Positions 18,802-30,470 of a DNA stretch of 64,000 nucleotides are shown one piece after another. The stretch is from the NCBI GenBank assembly GCA_963921795.1, contig OY997649.1:33145873-33209872 (forward strand), written 5' to 3'. Each line of letters starts with the position of its first letter. The stretch's first letter is position 1. The position numbers and the translations under genes are program-made. This DNA is from Nannobrachium achirus (taxonomy: Eukaryota; Chordata; Actinopteri; Myctophiformes; Myctophidae). Under the pieces are notes generated by a model that searched no databases, had not been told where the DNA came from, and worked only from the letters and a program-made list of their open reading frames with translations.

Positions 18802-19904
18802 GGAATATTGACAGTAAACACTGTGTCGGCCTGGCTCCTCCTCACACCAGCTCAACACAATGACAGTGTTCTTATCACCTACAGAAGAAAGAAGGATTCT
18901 CCACTGATGTGGCTTCTGCTGAATTGAGAGTTATTAGCGATAATGTTTCAGAAGTGATCCGAGGTTGTCATATTTAGGGACGACTCAGAGAGAGAAAACC
19001 AATATTATGTACAGATATGTATTAACATTATTATTAGTAGTAGCAGCAGCCGTAGTAGTAGTACTTAGTAGTAGTAGTAGTATCCTTTTATGCTCTTTTT
19101 TGTATGGTTCTCATGGTTCTCTTGTTTATGATGTTTTTTTTTTTTTTAACAATAGTATATTGGCTGTTTTCATGATTTCTTGTTTTAATATTTATGGAAA
19201 TATTTTGTTTAAAAAAAAATCTGAAATAGAGGTTTTTAATATTTTTGAAATAATATATATACTGTGTATATATATTGTTTAGTAAACTTTAATATAAAAA
19301 ATGGTATAGCTAAAAAGAGAAGATTCAAGTTCCACATGGTGTTCAACTCTTCATGCTATCACAAGATTACTAAATTGAAGTAAAGTCATAAACCTTGATC
19401 TTTTCTAACGAAATGAATCTTGGCAATACAGTGGCTTCTGTGAAGGTGGTGAGAAATGTTGTCTACATCTAACCAGACGTGGTCTGAGGTTGTCTATTGT
19501 ACTTCTAGACAGCATCAATTACATTCTCAGACATCCCAACTGACAGCTGCATTGTCACATGCAAAATATGCAGCGCTAGCACACAATTGAGTATAAATAC
19601 ACACAATTGTGTGTGTGTATTCCAACTGCTCTTCTTTGGGTTTCATTTAGCTACTTTATTTATTTGCTGAGACTTGTAAGAAGATATTCCAACTGTGAAT
19701 TTGACAAAAAAAAGAAGAATCTGTATTATTATTATACAAGAAGTGTGACAGGATGGTATCCAACAAATGCATCTGTCTGGTCCTGGTGTGTTACGCCATC
19801 ACACCATCTCATAGCATTTCCATGAAAGAAATGAAGATGAACCAGAGAGAGACAGGGAAAGAAAGAGACACAGGGAGGGGGAGGGGGGTGCTTAGTTAAC
19901 TCAC

Positions 19905-19973
19905 TTTGTTGGCATTTCTTACAGCCCTCCTCACAGGGTATACAGTCCTCATACTCCGGGTCCGCCACTTCAC
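19905..19973 (-). CDS. pcsk5: pcsk5 exon: cysteine-rich segment
   Basis: This short 69-bp exon, phase 1 at both ends, reads GEVADPEYEDCIPCEEGCKK then CQQ. D-x-E-Y-E-x-C-x-P-C-E-E-G-C is conserved in PCSK5. The acceptor is ccaccag before 19,973 and the donor gtgag at 19,904-19,900. It is followed by the 13.7-kb intron that holds the DIRS element. Confidence 0.9.
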
Positions 19974-20542
19974 CTGGTGGGCAGAGAGGACAACAGTAAG
20001 GACACAGAGAAACACATGTTCCGCAGTAACTAAATAGACAACAGAGGAGATGCAATGTGATTTTAGGAAATGGAATAAAGCAAAGCGTCAGTCGACAGTG
20101 ACATTGGGTTTCCTTTTTCCCCTGTCACATCAAAAATGGATATTTGAACTGAGCATGAACAACAGCAGAGAGAGAGAGACAGAGACAGAAAGACAGAGAG
20201 AGGCAGACAGATACATAGACACAGAGAGAGAGAGAGAGAGAATATACAGTGAGAGACAAAGTGGACAGATAAATGGACAGTGATGTATGAGGCCTCCCGT
20301 GCCAGCCATAGGTGTGGATGCAGGTTCTTGTTGAGTCTGTCTGAAGGGCTCTGGGTACACAATGTGTTCAGACGTGTCTGCCACATGTGGTAAGAATTTC
20401 CCCTCTTCCTTCCCCTGCTTGACCTTACACACTCTAATCCTTCCTCCACACTCTGGCTGGCTTTTTCTCAAAGCTTCCATTTCTCTCTCTCTCTCTCTCT
20501 CTCACTCACTCTCTCTCTCTCTCTCTTTCTCAATGCTGCCAT

Positions 20543-20633
<91 letters not shown>

Positions 20634-21231
20634 TCTAGTCCAATTGCCTGAACCCTATATACAGAAATTACGAAATACATACATTCTCAAAACACATCGC
20701 GACCCCACGTGTTGCGAGCTTATATTTTACTGGATATTTGTCTCTTCTCGCCTATCATGACATGGCCAGACTAGGGAAGCTGGTGTTCATTTGGTTAACT
20801 GGGACTTGGTGCAGTCCTTGAAGTGATATGGTGTGATGTCTCTCCTAAATTGAACAAACTCTGTTGTATTGTGCAAATTGTCTACTATCCTTATTCTGTG
20901 CACGTCACAGGCAAACATTCAGCAAATATAATAGGCGAACATTCAGGTAAAATTGTAGATTCACCAAAATGTTGCGATGCATTGTGAACTTGTACATCTG
21001 CCATTTCTGGGATTTCTGGGAGTGACATGCGGCAAAGGTCGTCCGGATCGGGAATGCCTATGTGGCAATGCCTATGTGGTATGCGCCTGGACCAGTAGGC
21101 CAGTGGGCGCCCTGTACATCAGCTATTTCATGTACAACAAACTAGGATTTAAGTTGTTAAAATCCTGAATTGCTGCTGGCACGGGGAGGAAACCGTTGTT
21201 ATTGGGGGCGGGCATCTCCAGCATCTCTCAC
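19974..21231 (-). other. intron with a long CT tract
   Basis: It contains GA-rich sequence at 20,160-20,250, the CT tract at 20,484-20,633 and a hairpin-family half near 20,967-21,010. No exon was found. Confidence 0.6.
20484..20633. repeat. (CT)n microsatellite, interrupted
   Basis: About 150 bp of CT with three short interruptions, including a duplicated 'caatgctgccatttctc'-like insert. Confidence 0.93.
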
Positions 21232-21432
21232 CATCACCACAATCCAGTGGGACACAGAGTCCATCTCTGAGGTTGTGTGCTGGACTGCAGTGGAGGCATC
21301 GGTCAGCTGCAGTACAAACGGTACAGTTGGCGGAACATGGCTCACAACGTCTCCTCCAAGAGTGGAAATACCCCTCAGGGCAGGTGTCACGACACTCGCC
21401 CTCAAACAGATATCTGTCCACCCCCATCTTAT
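21232..21432 (-). CDS. pcsk5: pcsk5 exon: cysteine-rich repeats
   Basis: This 201-bp exon, phase 1 at both ends, reads DKMGVDRYLFEGECRDTCPE then GYFHSWRRRCEPCSANCTVC and ends LCVPLDCGD. It holds one complete repeat and the start of another, with an NCT glycosylation sequon. A (GA)n microsatellite lies about 20 bp upstream of the acceptor ctag. Confidence 0.93.
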
Positions 21433-21447
21433 CTAGATGGACGATGA

Positions 21448-21449
<2 letters not shown>

Positions 21450-21530
<81 letters not shown>
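21450..21530. repeat. (GA)n microsatellite
   Basis: About 40 GA units close to the acceptor of the 21,232-21,432 exon, polypyrimidine in gene sense. Confidence 0.95.
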
Positions 21531-21532
<2 letters not shown>

Positions 21533-22933
21533 ACACAGGGAATTACTATGTGAGGAGCATGTTTTTAAAAGTACTTGAACACACAAATTATATTCAGACA
21601 CACTCGGTTCTAAACACATGCATTAAATACAGAAATACACCTGTCATGTACGCAACTGTACAAATCTAGTTTGAATTATGAATCTGATGAAAATAGCTGT
21701 TCATAACAAGACATCCGAGTTACTGCACATTGTTTAATCCAATCCAAATCTCCCCTTGACTTTTATCCAACTCACTCTCAATCTCTTCCATTGTTCCCTC
21801 TTGAGAGAGCAATAGGAAAATCAGTGACATTAAATGGTTGTTGGACGTCTACCAGTGTTTGTGCATGCATTCATGTGCATCTGCCTTTGAGTGTGTGCGG
21901 ACGGATGCGGCACGCTATCAAGTGTACCCCGTATGACTGGCTGAGATAACGGAGGTTCATTTGAGTGAGAAATGAATCCGACACACAGACACACGGAGGG
22001 TCTTGTCGTGTTATTATTGTTATGTCTCATTGAGCTTCAGACAAACCCGCAGTTAAATGGAACCACATTTTCAAACACTGTCTGACAAACTAACTGGTTA
22101 ATTGAGAGTGTCTGTACACACGTGAGAAAGTGTGTGAAGGAGAAATCTGGTATTAATCATCTCCTTGGCTGTCTGGTCTGTAAGGGCGTGTGTGAGTGTG
22201 TAACCGTATCTCACTAGTGTAAATACACATTCTGAGAGCCATAATACTGCCTGTAACACACACACACAGTTATTATTTTAATATATTTATTTATTTTATG
22301 CATTTTTATTGCTTTAACCAAATTCCTTGCTAAACCAGGACCTGCGCATACCAGTACATACATTGGAATGCCAGAATAAAGGAGAAAAAGCGGTATCTGG
22401 GAGGGCTTTGGACACAAATAAAAAGAAGTAAGCATTATTTATTTTGTTACAGCTAACATCACTGTCCTTTTTGAGCGGTGGTCACAACGCTCCTATACGT
22501 GGCCGTGTGTGTGGGTCTCCGTCCGTCCGTCCGTGTCTGTATGTAGCCTAAACTTCGGCGCGTAACTAGTCACCATTTACGCCACTCGCGCAATATATAC
22601 ATCAAAATGTGCGGCTCGGCCGGGAATGGTGTGCTATTACCTTTCGTTCCGATCCGCCTTACCATGCCGACGTAATCGGCAAAAAACGACGCTTAATTGT
22701 CCCCATTGACTTATAATGGGACAATGCAAGAAATCACTTTCAAGTATTTTTCTCTCGTAAACCATAGGAGCTACAGTTTCAAACCTCGGAGAGGAGATTC
22801 ATAATGATTTTAAGAATGAATCCAAAAATAATTACATCACTCGGCCTCATGGTGGCGCTATAACGGCCCACTTTGCGTTTTGCCCCGTAACTCTTGAACC
22901 GTAGATTCTTTTTTCCCTGGATTCCTGAGCCTT

Positions 22934-23390
22934 ACCTGATTGCAGGCCACGGCACGGGGCGGAGTGACCGCGGCAAGGGGCGTAGTGAACGCGGCGGTTA
23001 TCGTGGGCTTCGGTGACGTGTGCAGTGGGGCAACGGTGAGATTCGAACTAGTGATCTCTGGCACTCAAGTCGGCGACGCTATCCATTCAGCCATCAATGC
23101 TGATGTTTATCGTGGGCTTGCCCAGGCCTTACGGCCTGGGCATAAATATAACGATTGCATTCACCACGGCTTCGTAACTCGCGCGGCCCTGGCCCGCTCT
23201 TCGCGGCCACTCGCGCCTGCGGCGCTCGGGGGCGAAGAGCAGGACCAAGGTCCGCTGGCCTGCGCGCCGCTTGCAGTGTCGTGGACAATAATCAAACGCC
23301 TCCGCCCCTTGCCGCGTTCACTACGCCCCTTGCCGCGTTCACTCCCCTTGCCGCGTTCACTCCGCCCCGTGCTCCGGTCTGCAATCAGGT
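22934..23390. repeat. inverted-repeat element with CGCGGCAAGGGGCG arms
   Basis: Left arm 22,934-23,003 (acctgattgcagg...gcacggggcggagtga) is complementary to the right arm 23,300-23,390, whose outer end reads gcaatcaggt. The right arm has an extra tandem unit of 'ccttgccgcgttcact'. Between the arms lie a tRNA-like stretch and GC-rich sequence. The family is not recognised. Confidence 0.75.
23033..23103 (-). other. tRNA-like sequence (probable SINE head or tRNA pseudogene)
   Basis: On the minus strand, TGGCTGAATGG (plus 23,083-23,093) resembles a tRNA A box and AGTTCGAATCT (plus 23,039-23,049) a B box, at suitable spacing. The acceptor stem does not pair well, so I do not call an intact tRNA gene. 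Confidence 0.5.
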
Positions 23391-23789
23391 ATACTACGGA
23401 TTCCTTGGGTCAAGACGCATCTCCTCATATAGGCCACGCCCATTTGTGCCAGGATAGATTTTCCGCCATCTTGAATTTTCTCCAAAACACACTTTTTGCT
23501 CCTTTTCCTACATATTTTCTTCAAATGTCACAAAAATCGGTACACATGATCTATGAGGTGGGTAAACCACCGCTCAGATCACACTGGTGTGATTTTTATT
23601 GATTCAATTGCTTTTATGTTGAGGTTTTTATAGGTGTTTCTACAAGTTATATAGAAGGTACTTGTCAATGCATTGTGAAAACAACACAGATTACAACACT
23701 ATTTTCCCCAGTGGATCCCGGGACCCCATGGCCACAACCACTTGCAATTTCACAACATTGTAGCTTACTGAAAATGTTTAAATTTCTAC

Positions 23790-23926
23790 CTTTGTCACAG
23801 CTGATGCACTTGTCAGGACCCCCGTCAATGCACTCTTGGCAGGTATGGTGACAGAGATGACACTGCCTCTCCATGGCATAGCGCCCCCTCCGGCAACGAA
23901 TGTCACAGCGCCCTTCATCAAAGAAC
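23790..23926 (-). CDS. pcsk5: pcsk5 exon: cysteine-rich repeat
   Basis: This 137-bp exon reads RFFDEGRCDIRCRRGRYAME then RQCHLCHHTCQECIDGGPDK and CISCDK, leaving G. CHLCHHTCQECxxGGPxxCxxC is a full furin-like repeat core. The acceptor is atacag and the donor gtagaa at 23,789-23,784. Confidence 0.93.
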
Positions 23927-24189
23927 CTGTATGTTTGGGTTTGGTTGACATGAACATGCAACATTAGTTTAAAATGCACAGTTCATCACAGATCCTTGTT
24001 GTGGCAAAAACAGACACTGCCATTCCCACTTATAACTTTTCAGGCCCACATGTTCAGTTTTCTTTGGTATTTCTTTAATACATATTGATTATTTTCTGGT
24101 TATTGTATCCATTCTCATTTTATACATTGCCATACTTTATATTTTCATCATTACTTGTTACAGATACAGATCATTTCCTCAACCACATG

Positions 24190-25260
24190 GTCACCAAACA
24201 TTTGGCCAGGTATGCTAGCATCAGAGATGAGCATGGTCAGTCGAAGATCTTCCCAGAGCACAGTCGCGAATAGTTTGGTGGCGTTTCCGTCGTGCTCATG
24301 GGGTATTTCAACCAGTTACCTCTTGTCCTCGACCTTCCCATGTTTTCAAAAGCCCCTGCAGAAGTCTTGAGCGATGCAGGGAGGAGAGTTTTTGCTCTAT
24401 TTAAACAGGCTGTCGTGCTTGACACAGTAGAGCGCATCACAGCCAACACACCACACTCAAAGGCCTTCACGGACCTTCTCGCCCGCCTTCGACACGGCGA
24501 AGTGACACTCGCCGATTGGACATTTCTCATGCAGTGTTCCCACCACATGCTCTCCGCACAAGAACAGTCCAGTTTCAGTGACGCCCAGGTACTTGTCAGC
24601 ACACACGAGGTGGAGACAATCATCAACAAGGCTGAACTTGACAGATTGCCCACACCAAAAGCCACGCTAAAGGCTGTCAACGCAGGTCCTGGATCCATGT
24701 TTGTCAAAGCTGATGATGCCGGAGGCCTCCCCAACTTCTTGCACCTTGCAGAGGGTGCACGAGTGATGCTTCGACAAAACCTTTGTGTCGATCCTGGCTT
24801 GACCAACGGGGCCTTGGGAACAGTCCTAGGAATCCTATACGACCCCAATGGTGCACAGCCACGGTGAGCCACCTGCCCTGCCTCTTGTTGTCTTTGTGCA
24901 ATTTGACGTCTATAAAGGGCCAAGCTTCCACCCCCATCATGCCCGCACTGTACCAGTTGCAGGTGGATGAAGGCTGACAACGTCTGAACACGCACCCAAA
25001 TTCCTCTTTGTCTGGCCTTCACTATAAATAGTGACTATTTACAAGAGCCAAGGTTGGACTCGCGAAAAGGTGCGCCTTGACATCGGAACATCTGAGCACT
25101 CCCTGGGTATCACTTACGTTGTCTGTTTCAGAGTTACCTCCCCGCAAGGCTTGTGCCTCCATCCGGCAGATTAGCGCGCAAACGAGTGGACGTGCTTCCA
25201 GAAAATCAACAACGCCAAGGGGCTATTGACAAGGCCCTGCAGCGAATGCATGGACGAATG
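24190..25260 (+). pseudogene. Helitron PIF1-like helicase remnant
   Basis: The longest intact piece (24,292-24,867) reads MGYFNQLPLVLDLPMF, a helicase motif III-like segment, and later LAEGARVMLRQNL...GLTNGALGTVLGI, the conserved C-terminal core of Helitron helicases. Downstream, in shifted frames, VVFVQFDVYKGPSF and TIYKSQGW...GITYV (motif VI region) are still readable. A stop at 24,271-24,273 and frame changes near 24,240 and 24,860 break the gene. The Rep/HUH domain is absent, so only the 3' part of the element is present. Confidence 0.8.
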
Positions 25261-25379
25261 CATGGACTGACATCTAGACCTACAGCGAATGCATGGACTG
25301 ACATCTAGACCTACTGCACATACAGTATGAAACAGAGCTGATACAAAATACCTGTATTTTGAGGAAAATAATGTTGCTA

Positions 25380-25560
25380 TTTGCACCCTGTATATAAAAT
25401 GTCACAATGCGACATAGCTCTGTTTACACAATGCTGTACCCCCTCCAACTATTATGTTCCCCATTTTCAACTGTTTTGTATTGTATTTGTGATACTTTCT
25501 TTGGCAATGTAAACGTATGTTTTCTCATGCCAATAAAGCTCCTTTGAATTGAAATTGAAT
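25380..25560 (+). mobile_element. LINE-type 3' untranslated tail
   Basis: It runs 'ccccattttcaactgttttg', then 'tttggcaatgtaaa' and ends caataaagctcctttgaatt. The first two parts recur at 38,755-38,850, so this is a dispersed 3' end. The coding part is absent. Confidence 0.55.
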
Positions 25561-26140
25561 TGCATGCCACGCTGCAGCGCCAGACTCTGCAACCCTGTTT
25601 GTCTACGCCTATCTGTGCCAGCACCAAATCTACTTATCACCCTCACACAACCAAACCACCTCCCGCTCAACTGCCTCTGTGTCTGCTTTCACTCATTTTG
25701 TTTCACAAACTTGCACAAGTGCAAACCATATGTCTGTGAGACACTGTGTGTCACACCTTGCATGCTTTGAGATCATGTGTTTACTCCCTTCTTTGCTACA
25801 TGGGACTGCGCTTTACCATGCTTCTGTGAAGCTTACTCTTCTTACAATAAACTGTCTCTAAAGGAAAACGCCTGTCTGCATTCTTATCAATGACCCACAA
25901 TGCCCAGCAGAACAGAATGTGTCAGACATAATTCAACACAATACCTATGTTACACATTTGCTCCACCTACATACCAACATATTCTTACTACTTCAACACC
26001 ACCCCATTACAGCTAAACACCACATTCTCTCGCCCTACCTAAGCAATACATTTGGCACGCACATCCCCTACATCCAGGAACCAATGCCACTTACAGGCCA
26101 ATTTGTGTATAGAGTCTTAGTTTTTTTTGTCTATTATATA

Positions 26141-26206
26141 TTTTTGAACTTTACGTTTTTGAGCTTTATTAAAGATAAAGCTCAAAAAACGTTCCAAGTT
26201 CAAAAA
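26141..26206. repeat. long imperfect hairpin
   Basis: tttttgaacttt..gagctttat pairs with ataaagctc..aagttcaaaaa, giving a stem of about 29 bp with small mismatches and a loop of 5 bases. It lies about 880 bp past the Helitron remnant. Whether the two belong together is unknown. Confidence 0.75.
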
Positions 26207-26851
26207 TTGCCAGAAGAAAATAAATCGACATCTTTGTAATTTGGTAATCAAGACAATTTCGCTCTTGCACTCACATCATCTGCTGATTGGAACTGTGACA
26301 GAATGCTTAAAGGAAGACTTCACCCATTCTACCTCTCTTCATATAATTGGTCCTCACTAATGTTCAAGATAATATGGCACCATTTTTATCTACTCAGTCT
26401 GTCTCAGAGGAGAGCTGTTGACCATTCTGAAACCTATCAAATTTCACATAAAATAAATCACGGTCAGGTTGCAATGACACTTGCTCAGTGCATTAATGCT
26501 CCCTGGAGAATGACTTTGGTGATCCCATGTCATTTCTAGCACCAGGCTTAGGGCCAAATTGACTTATGTATAACAGTACATTTTACTCTCTTTTGCTGTG
26601 TGACCGGATAACTGTGGAGAAGGAAGGGAAGTCATCAGGTCTGCTGAAGACTCACATGGGTCAAAACATCATGCTCTAATATTAAAATGTTATACTGGGA
26701 GCTAAGAGCAGTGTGCAGACTTCCCTTCCTTCTCACTCAAGTGCATGTATTTTTGTTCAGCACCTGTCAATTTTATAGTTGAGATGTGCGTGCTTCCCTT
26801 TGGACTCGATGAACTGATGATGTGACTGGATAAATCATTGCTAAGTCTCAC

Positions 26852-26954
26852 CTTGTTTGGGGACAGCTGGTGCAGTCCTCTCTCTCAGGACCCATGCACT
26901 GCTGACAAGTGGCATCACACAAGTGACATGTCTCGTGTCGACTCATATACTGTC
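26852..26954 (-). CDS. pcsk5: pcsk5 exon: first exon of the long-isoform tail
   Basis: This 103-bp exon reads GQYMSRHETCHLCDATCQQC then MGPEREDCTSCPQT, leaving AG. It is the alternative to the terminal exon at 31.6-31.7 kb and enters in the same phase 1. The acceptor is ccacag before 26,954 and the donor gtgag at 26,851-26,847. Confidence 0.93.
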
Positions 26955-28105
26955 CTGTGGACAATGACAGTGAACAGCAATTAAATATAAAAAAACATTT
27001 CACCATCGAAATGGTTTTTGAACATGAAAACATTCAGAATCTATTCAAAACAAGCTCCTACTGTTTTAATTGTGGTTAAAATGGTTGGTAAAGGGGATTT
27101 TTCTTACTTGAATGAAAACAGACTTCCCCACCCAACCCCTCCAAACTACAATAAACACATTGTGCCTACAACCAGAAACAGAAAAAAATCTACTCAAATA
27201 GTTTTTCATGGTTTTAAAACTGGCTGGATTTAAGTACAATTGAGCCGTTACATTATGAATATAAACATAATGCCTAGCACACAATGGTAATTATTCCGGC
27301 ATTGGTTTCACTCTCAATATACATAAACAGCACTGTGTGTCTGTACATCATCTTTCGTATTCCAAGTCGACGCAAAAGCTCAAATGATCCAGCTTGGACA
27401 CATGGCAGCATTATGAAAGAGCTCTTACAGCTCTCCTGCTCCCCTGCCACCTTTGTATCAAAAGGATTTTAGCTGAGGGTGGGGGAGAGGTGGTATGATG
27501 TGTGTGTGAATACTTCAAGGCAGTGGCAAGGATCTTGTCTCTGGCTTTCTCTGAAAAAACGGATTGTTCTTTTCAAAACAAAAGAGCTTTTTTGTGTACA
27601 AACACAAGAGACAGAAGCTTCCCATTCAGCCGAGCTGGGCTGCAGCCTTTCAAACAGACCCTGAATGTGCACCATCACACTCTCGCTTATACACATACTG
27701 CATTTCACCCTCCCTCTCACTCACTCATGCATTTTGTGCGCGCGAGGCACGCACGCACGCACGCACGCGCACACACACACACACACTGAGGGAGCCAACT
27801 CCTTAAGGGACAGAAAGCAGCATTCCTCTACTCAGCAAAAAGAGACATTTCTGACTCCACAAGGAGAAGAATGGAGTGCATCCCTCAGGGATCTCAACTC
27901 AAGCTTTCTTCTGTTATGGAAAAAAGGACCGACCTTGTGATGGAGGACATTATCCACGTACCTGAATCTCAATTCTTTACCTCCTCCATCCCTAGATAGA
28001 TACTGTACTTATACAGTATCTAGGTAGTAGGTACAGAATTTAATAGTGTGAAATGTATTCAGCCTCTTGTAGAGAGGTGTTTTTGTATTTATTAATTTAA
28101 TATAT

Positions 28106-28556
28106 TTAAAGGACAACTTTGTTTTTTTTACAACTAGGGTTCATATTTGAGATTGTAATTAGAGAAAAGAAAAGGAGAGTTAAAATGTTTTAATTTACTG
28201 CTTCCTATCGTTCAAGCGATTATAGCGAGTTTGATTTCAGTGGTTTGGGGCATGCGTACAAGTGGCTAAATATGTCTTTTTAGACACAATAAGCAGGCGA
28301 TTTCTTTATTACTATTTTCAGTAACACTACTAGCACATGAAAGTCACATCTGCACATGAAATATTGTGGAGCATCTTGGGAATGGGCTTCTTGGGTCTAA
28401 AAATACATATTTAGCCACTTGGGACGCATGCCCCCACCCACTGAAATCTAAATCGTTAAAATCGCTAAGACGATAGGGAAAGCAGTAAATGAAAACATTT
28501 TAACACTCATCTATTTTCTCTAATTACAATCTAAAATATGAACCCCTGTCCTTTAA
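28106..28556. mobile_element. TTAA-bordered foldback MITE
   Basis: Both ends read TTAAAGGAC / GTCCTTTAA. Inside, arms of about 170 bp are complementary: 28,138-28,285 (gttcatatttgagattgtaa ... gtggctaaatatgtc) against 28,395-28,545 (acatatttagccac ... ttacaatctaaaatatgaac). TTAA borders suggest a piggyBac-type target; the family is unnamed here. No coding capacity. Confidence 0.82.
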
Positions 28557-29226
28557 CTCCAGTCTCACCCTCATCTTTGTTTTAAAATTGTAACGGAATG
28601 CCGCTCAGATTCTTTGGTTTGAGTGTGGAAATGGGAATATATTCTGTGCCCAATACCATTGTTCTAGAATACATGACTAACATTATGCAATTTCTTTTTG
28701 TAAAAATAATGAAAATTAAATTCAAATTGGGGATGTAACACTAACTCATAAATGAGTCACATCATGAATAAGAAATATAAAGAAAAAAGCGTGAACAGAT
28801 TAAACATTTTAATATGAACATTTAAGTAAAAAAAATGATTTTCAAAACTAGGCCTTTGAGTAACATTAATAATGCATTGTCAGGTATATCACAGGTACAC
28901 AATAAAACAGTTTTCATAGGAGGAGAGGGGTGAATGCGTGCTTCCTACCACACAATCTAAAAGTCAATTTGAGTCATCTTAAACAATGACCAAAAATACG
29001 TTTTTGTTAACCAAAAAAAGGGATTCATCAATTTTTATTACAAATCATCAAGAACCATAAACAGTCAACAGTACAACAATTCATCTAATACTGTAATTGC
29101 TCAAGCTGCAGGAGTGAAAACCCACACAAATAGAATAAAATCTTAAACATTTTGTTGTTCTTTATTGGAATCCAGTACCAGACGAATGGAACCTTGGAGT
29201 TCCATAGGTTGAAAGGTTCTGAGATT

Positions 29227-29239
29227 CAGACAGACAGAC

Positions 29240-29290
<51 letters not shown>
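29227..29290. repeat. (CAGA)n microsatellite
   Basis: About 15 CAGA units with one interruption at 29,241-29,243. Confidence 0.93.
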
Positions 29291-30232
29291 CCCTGATCCA
29301 AAGCCACACATCTGAAGCTTGTTTTGTTGTGGGGGCTGCAACACCCCAGTTTTCGCCCAAAAATGCATGGGTGAGAGCAATTCGAAGTGCCTTTGTACAA
29401 TAAAGGCTCAATGTTTGACATTTCAGAAAGAAAACATGAATATGAAACCTGAACATACCCCTGTAGTGCTTAAATCCCTTTTCCTGCTCTTGATACTGAA
29501 ACATTTACACCAGGGTGACCATTCACTCACGATCGAACTCTATACTTTATTGATAAGGCATTATTATTATTTTAATTATGTCTTATTACTATAACTACTC
29601 TTCCTGTGAAGCAAGTTTAAATATTGGAATTTTTAATCTACTTCCTGAACAAACTGAGATGAAAGTGAATAGAACAACCCCCCCCCCTCATCTGTCTACC
29701 TGTTATGCTTAATATTCTGTCGTCCGACTGTGTCACATGTAAAAAATAGCAGATCTAAAATCTCACAATATGTCATGGATGTGAACTTGCATATCAGCTA
29801 TTTTTGCCATGTGAGCCCATCCTACGACAAAGTATAAATCAGGCTTTAGAGATCACAACCAGCAAATGAAACACACTTAAAATGAAAACATTTGTTTTTG
29901 TGATCGCTGAGCCTCCATACCAGATATGTTGAGCAATACTTCAGTTGGTATACGCCGCCATTACAATAAAATAATCTTATATACTCCTAGAAGTTTTGTT
30001 TGAAAATATAGAGATGCACCAATACTAGCCGGCTGAAAAATGTATTGTGGAACTTCTGCCAACAGCCACGTGATATATTTGATATATTTTTCACACATAC
30101 AAGGATCTTCCATTTTCTCTAATGGAGGGATAGGGATTATACCTCAATTGTTTGATCAAACAACTGCAAACTAATCATCCAAGTGTGGATTGTTCATCAG
30201 TGGTAATTGTTTGGATCAGTACATGATAACAA

Positions 30233-30470
30233 TGTTTAACCACATGAACCTCCAGGGATCCCCAGGGGTCCTTAAGGGGGTCCCAGGAGGTCCACAGCAA
30301 AATGAGAAACAGTTTTAAACACTTATGCCCTATTTTAGTGTTTAGCTAATCGCTTATAAGGTCGCTGACACAAACTCTTTTCAAATGGGGGTCTGTGACC
30401 AAATACAGTACATATCAATGTGGGGGTCCTTGACATGAACATATTTGAGAACCACTGGCTTAAGTGGTTA
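30233..30470. mobile_element. hAT-like remnant ending in GAGAACCACTG
   Basis: It contains 'ggggtccttaagggggtccc' and ends tttgagaaccactgg, the usual terminus of hAT (Charlie-like) elements. The left terminus is decayed and no target duplication was identified. Confidence 0.5.

Larger units (their letters stand above)
11700..18819 (-). mobile_element. DIRS-class tyrosine recombinase retrotransposon, apparently full length
   Basis: A 7.1-kb element with 159-bp inverted terminal repeats, an internal complementary region, and minus-strand gag-like, RT/RNase H and tyrosine recombinase frames in the DIRS order. Both borders share AAC (11,700-11,702 and 18,817-18,819) with no longer target duplication, as expected for recombinase-mediated insertion of a circular DNA. 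There are no long terminal direct repeats, integrase or protease. It lies in the sense orientation of pcsk5. RT and recombinase frames are intact, but the gag frame is interrupted. Recent insertion is inferred from the identical-length, near-identical ITRs. Confidence 0.93.
21433..23789 (-). other. intron with a palindromic tRNA-like element
   Basis: It contains a (GA)n tract at 21,450-21,530 and a GC-rich palindromic element (22,934-23,390). The remainder shows nothing I recognise. Confidence 0.6.
23927..26851 (-). other. intron with a decayed Helitron and a LINE tail
   Basis: It contains Helitron helicase remains (24,190-25,260), a 31-bp duplication at 25,241-25,315, a LINE-type 3' tail ending near 25,560, and a hairpin at 26,141-26,206. 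Nothing was recognised from 26,220 to 26,851. Confidence 0.6.

Noticed and set aside
11700..18819. LTR retrotransposon or endogenous retrovirus
   Set aside because: The terminal repeats are inverted, not direct. There is no integrase, protease or envelope, and a tyrosine recombinase is present instead.
23033..23103. Functional tRNA gene
   Set aside because: A- and B-box-like motifs are present, but the acceptor stem does not pair and the anticodon arm is unclear.
22940..23602. 220-codon open frame
   Set aside because: It runs through the GC-rich inverted-repeat element; the protein is low in complexity and changes character with the repeat units.
24292..24867. Host PIF1 helicase gene
   Set aside because: The motifs are of Helitron type, the frame is broken on both sides, and there are no exon borders.
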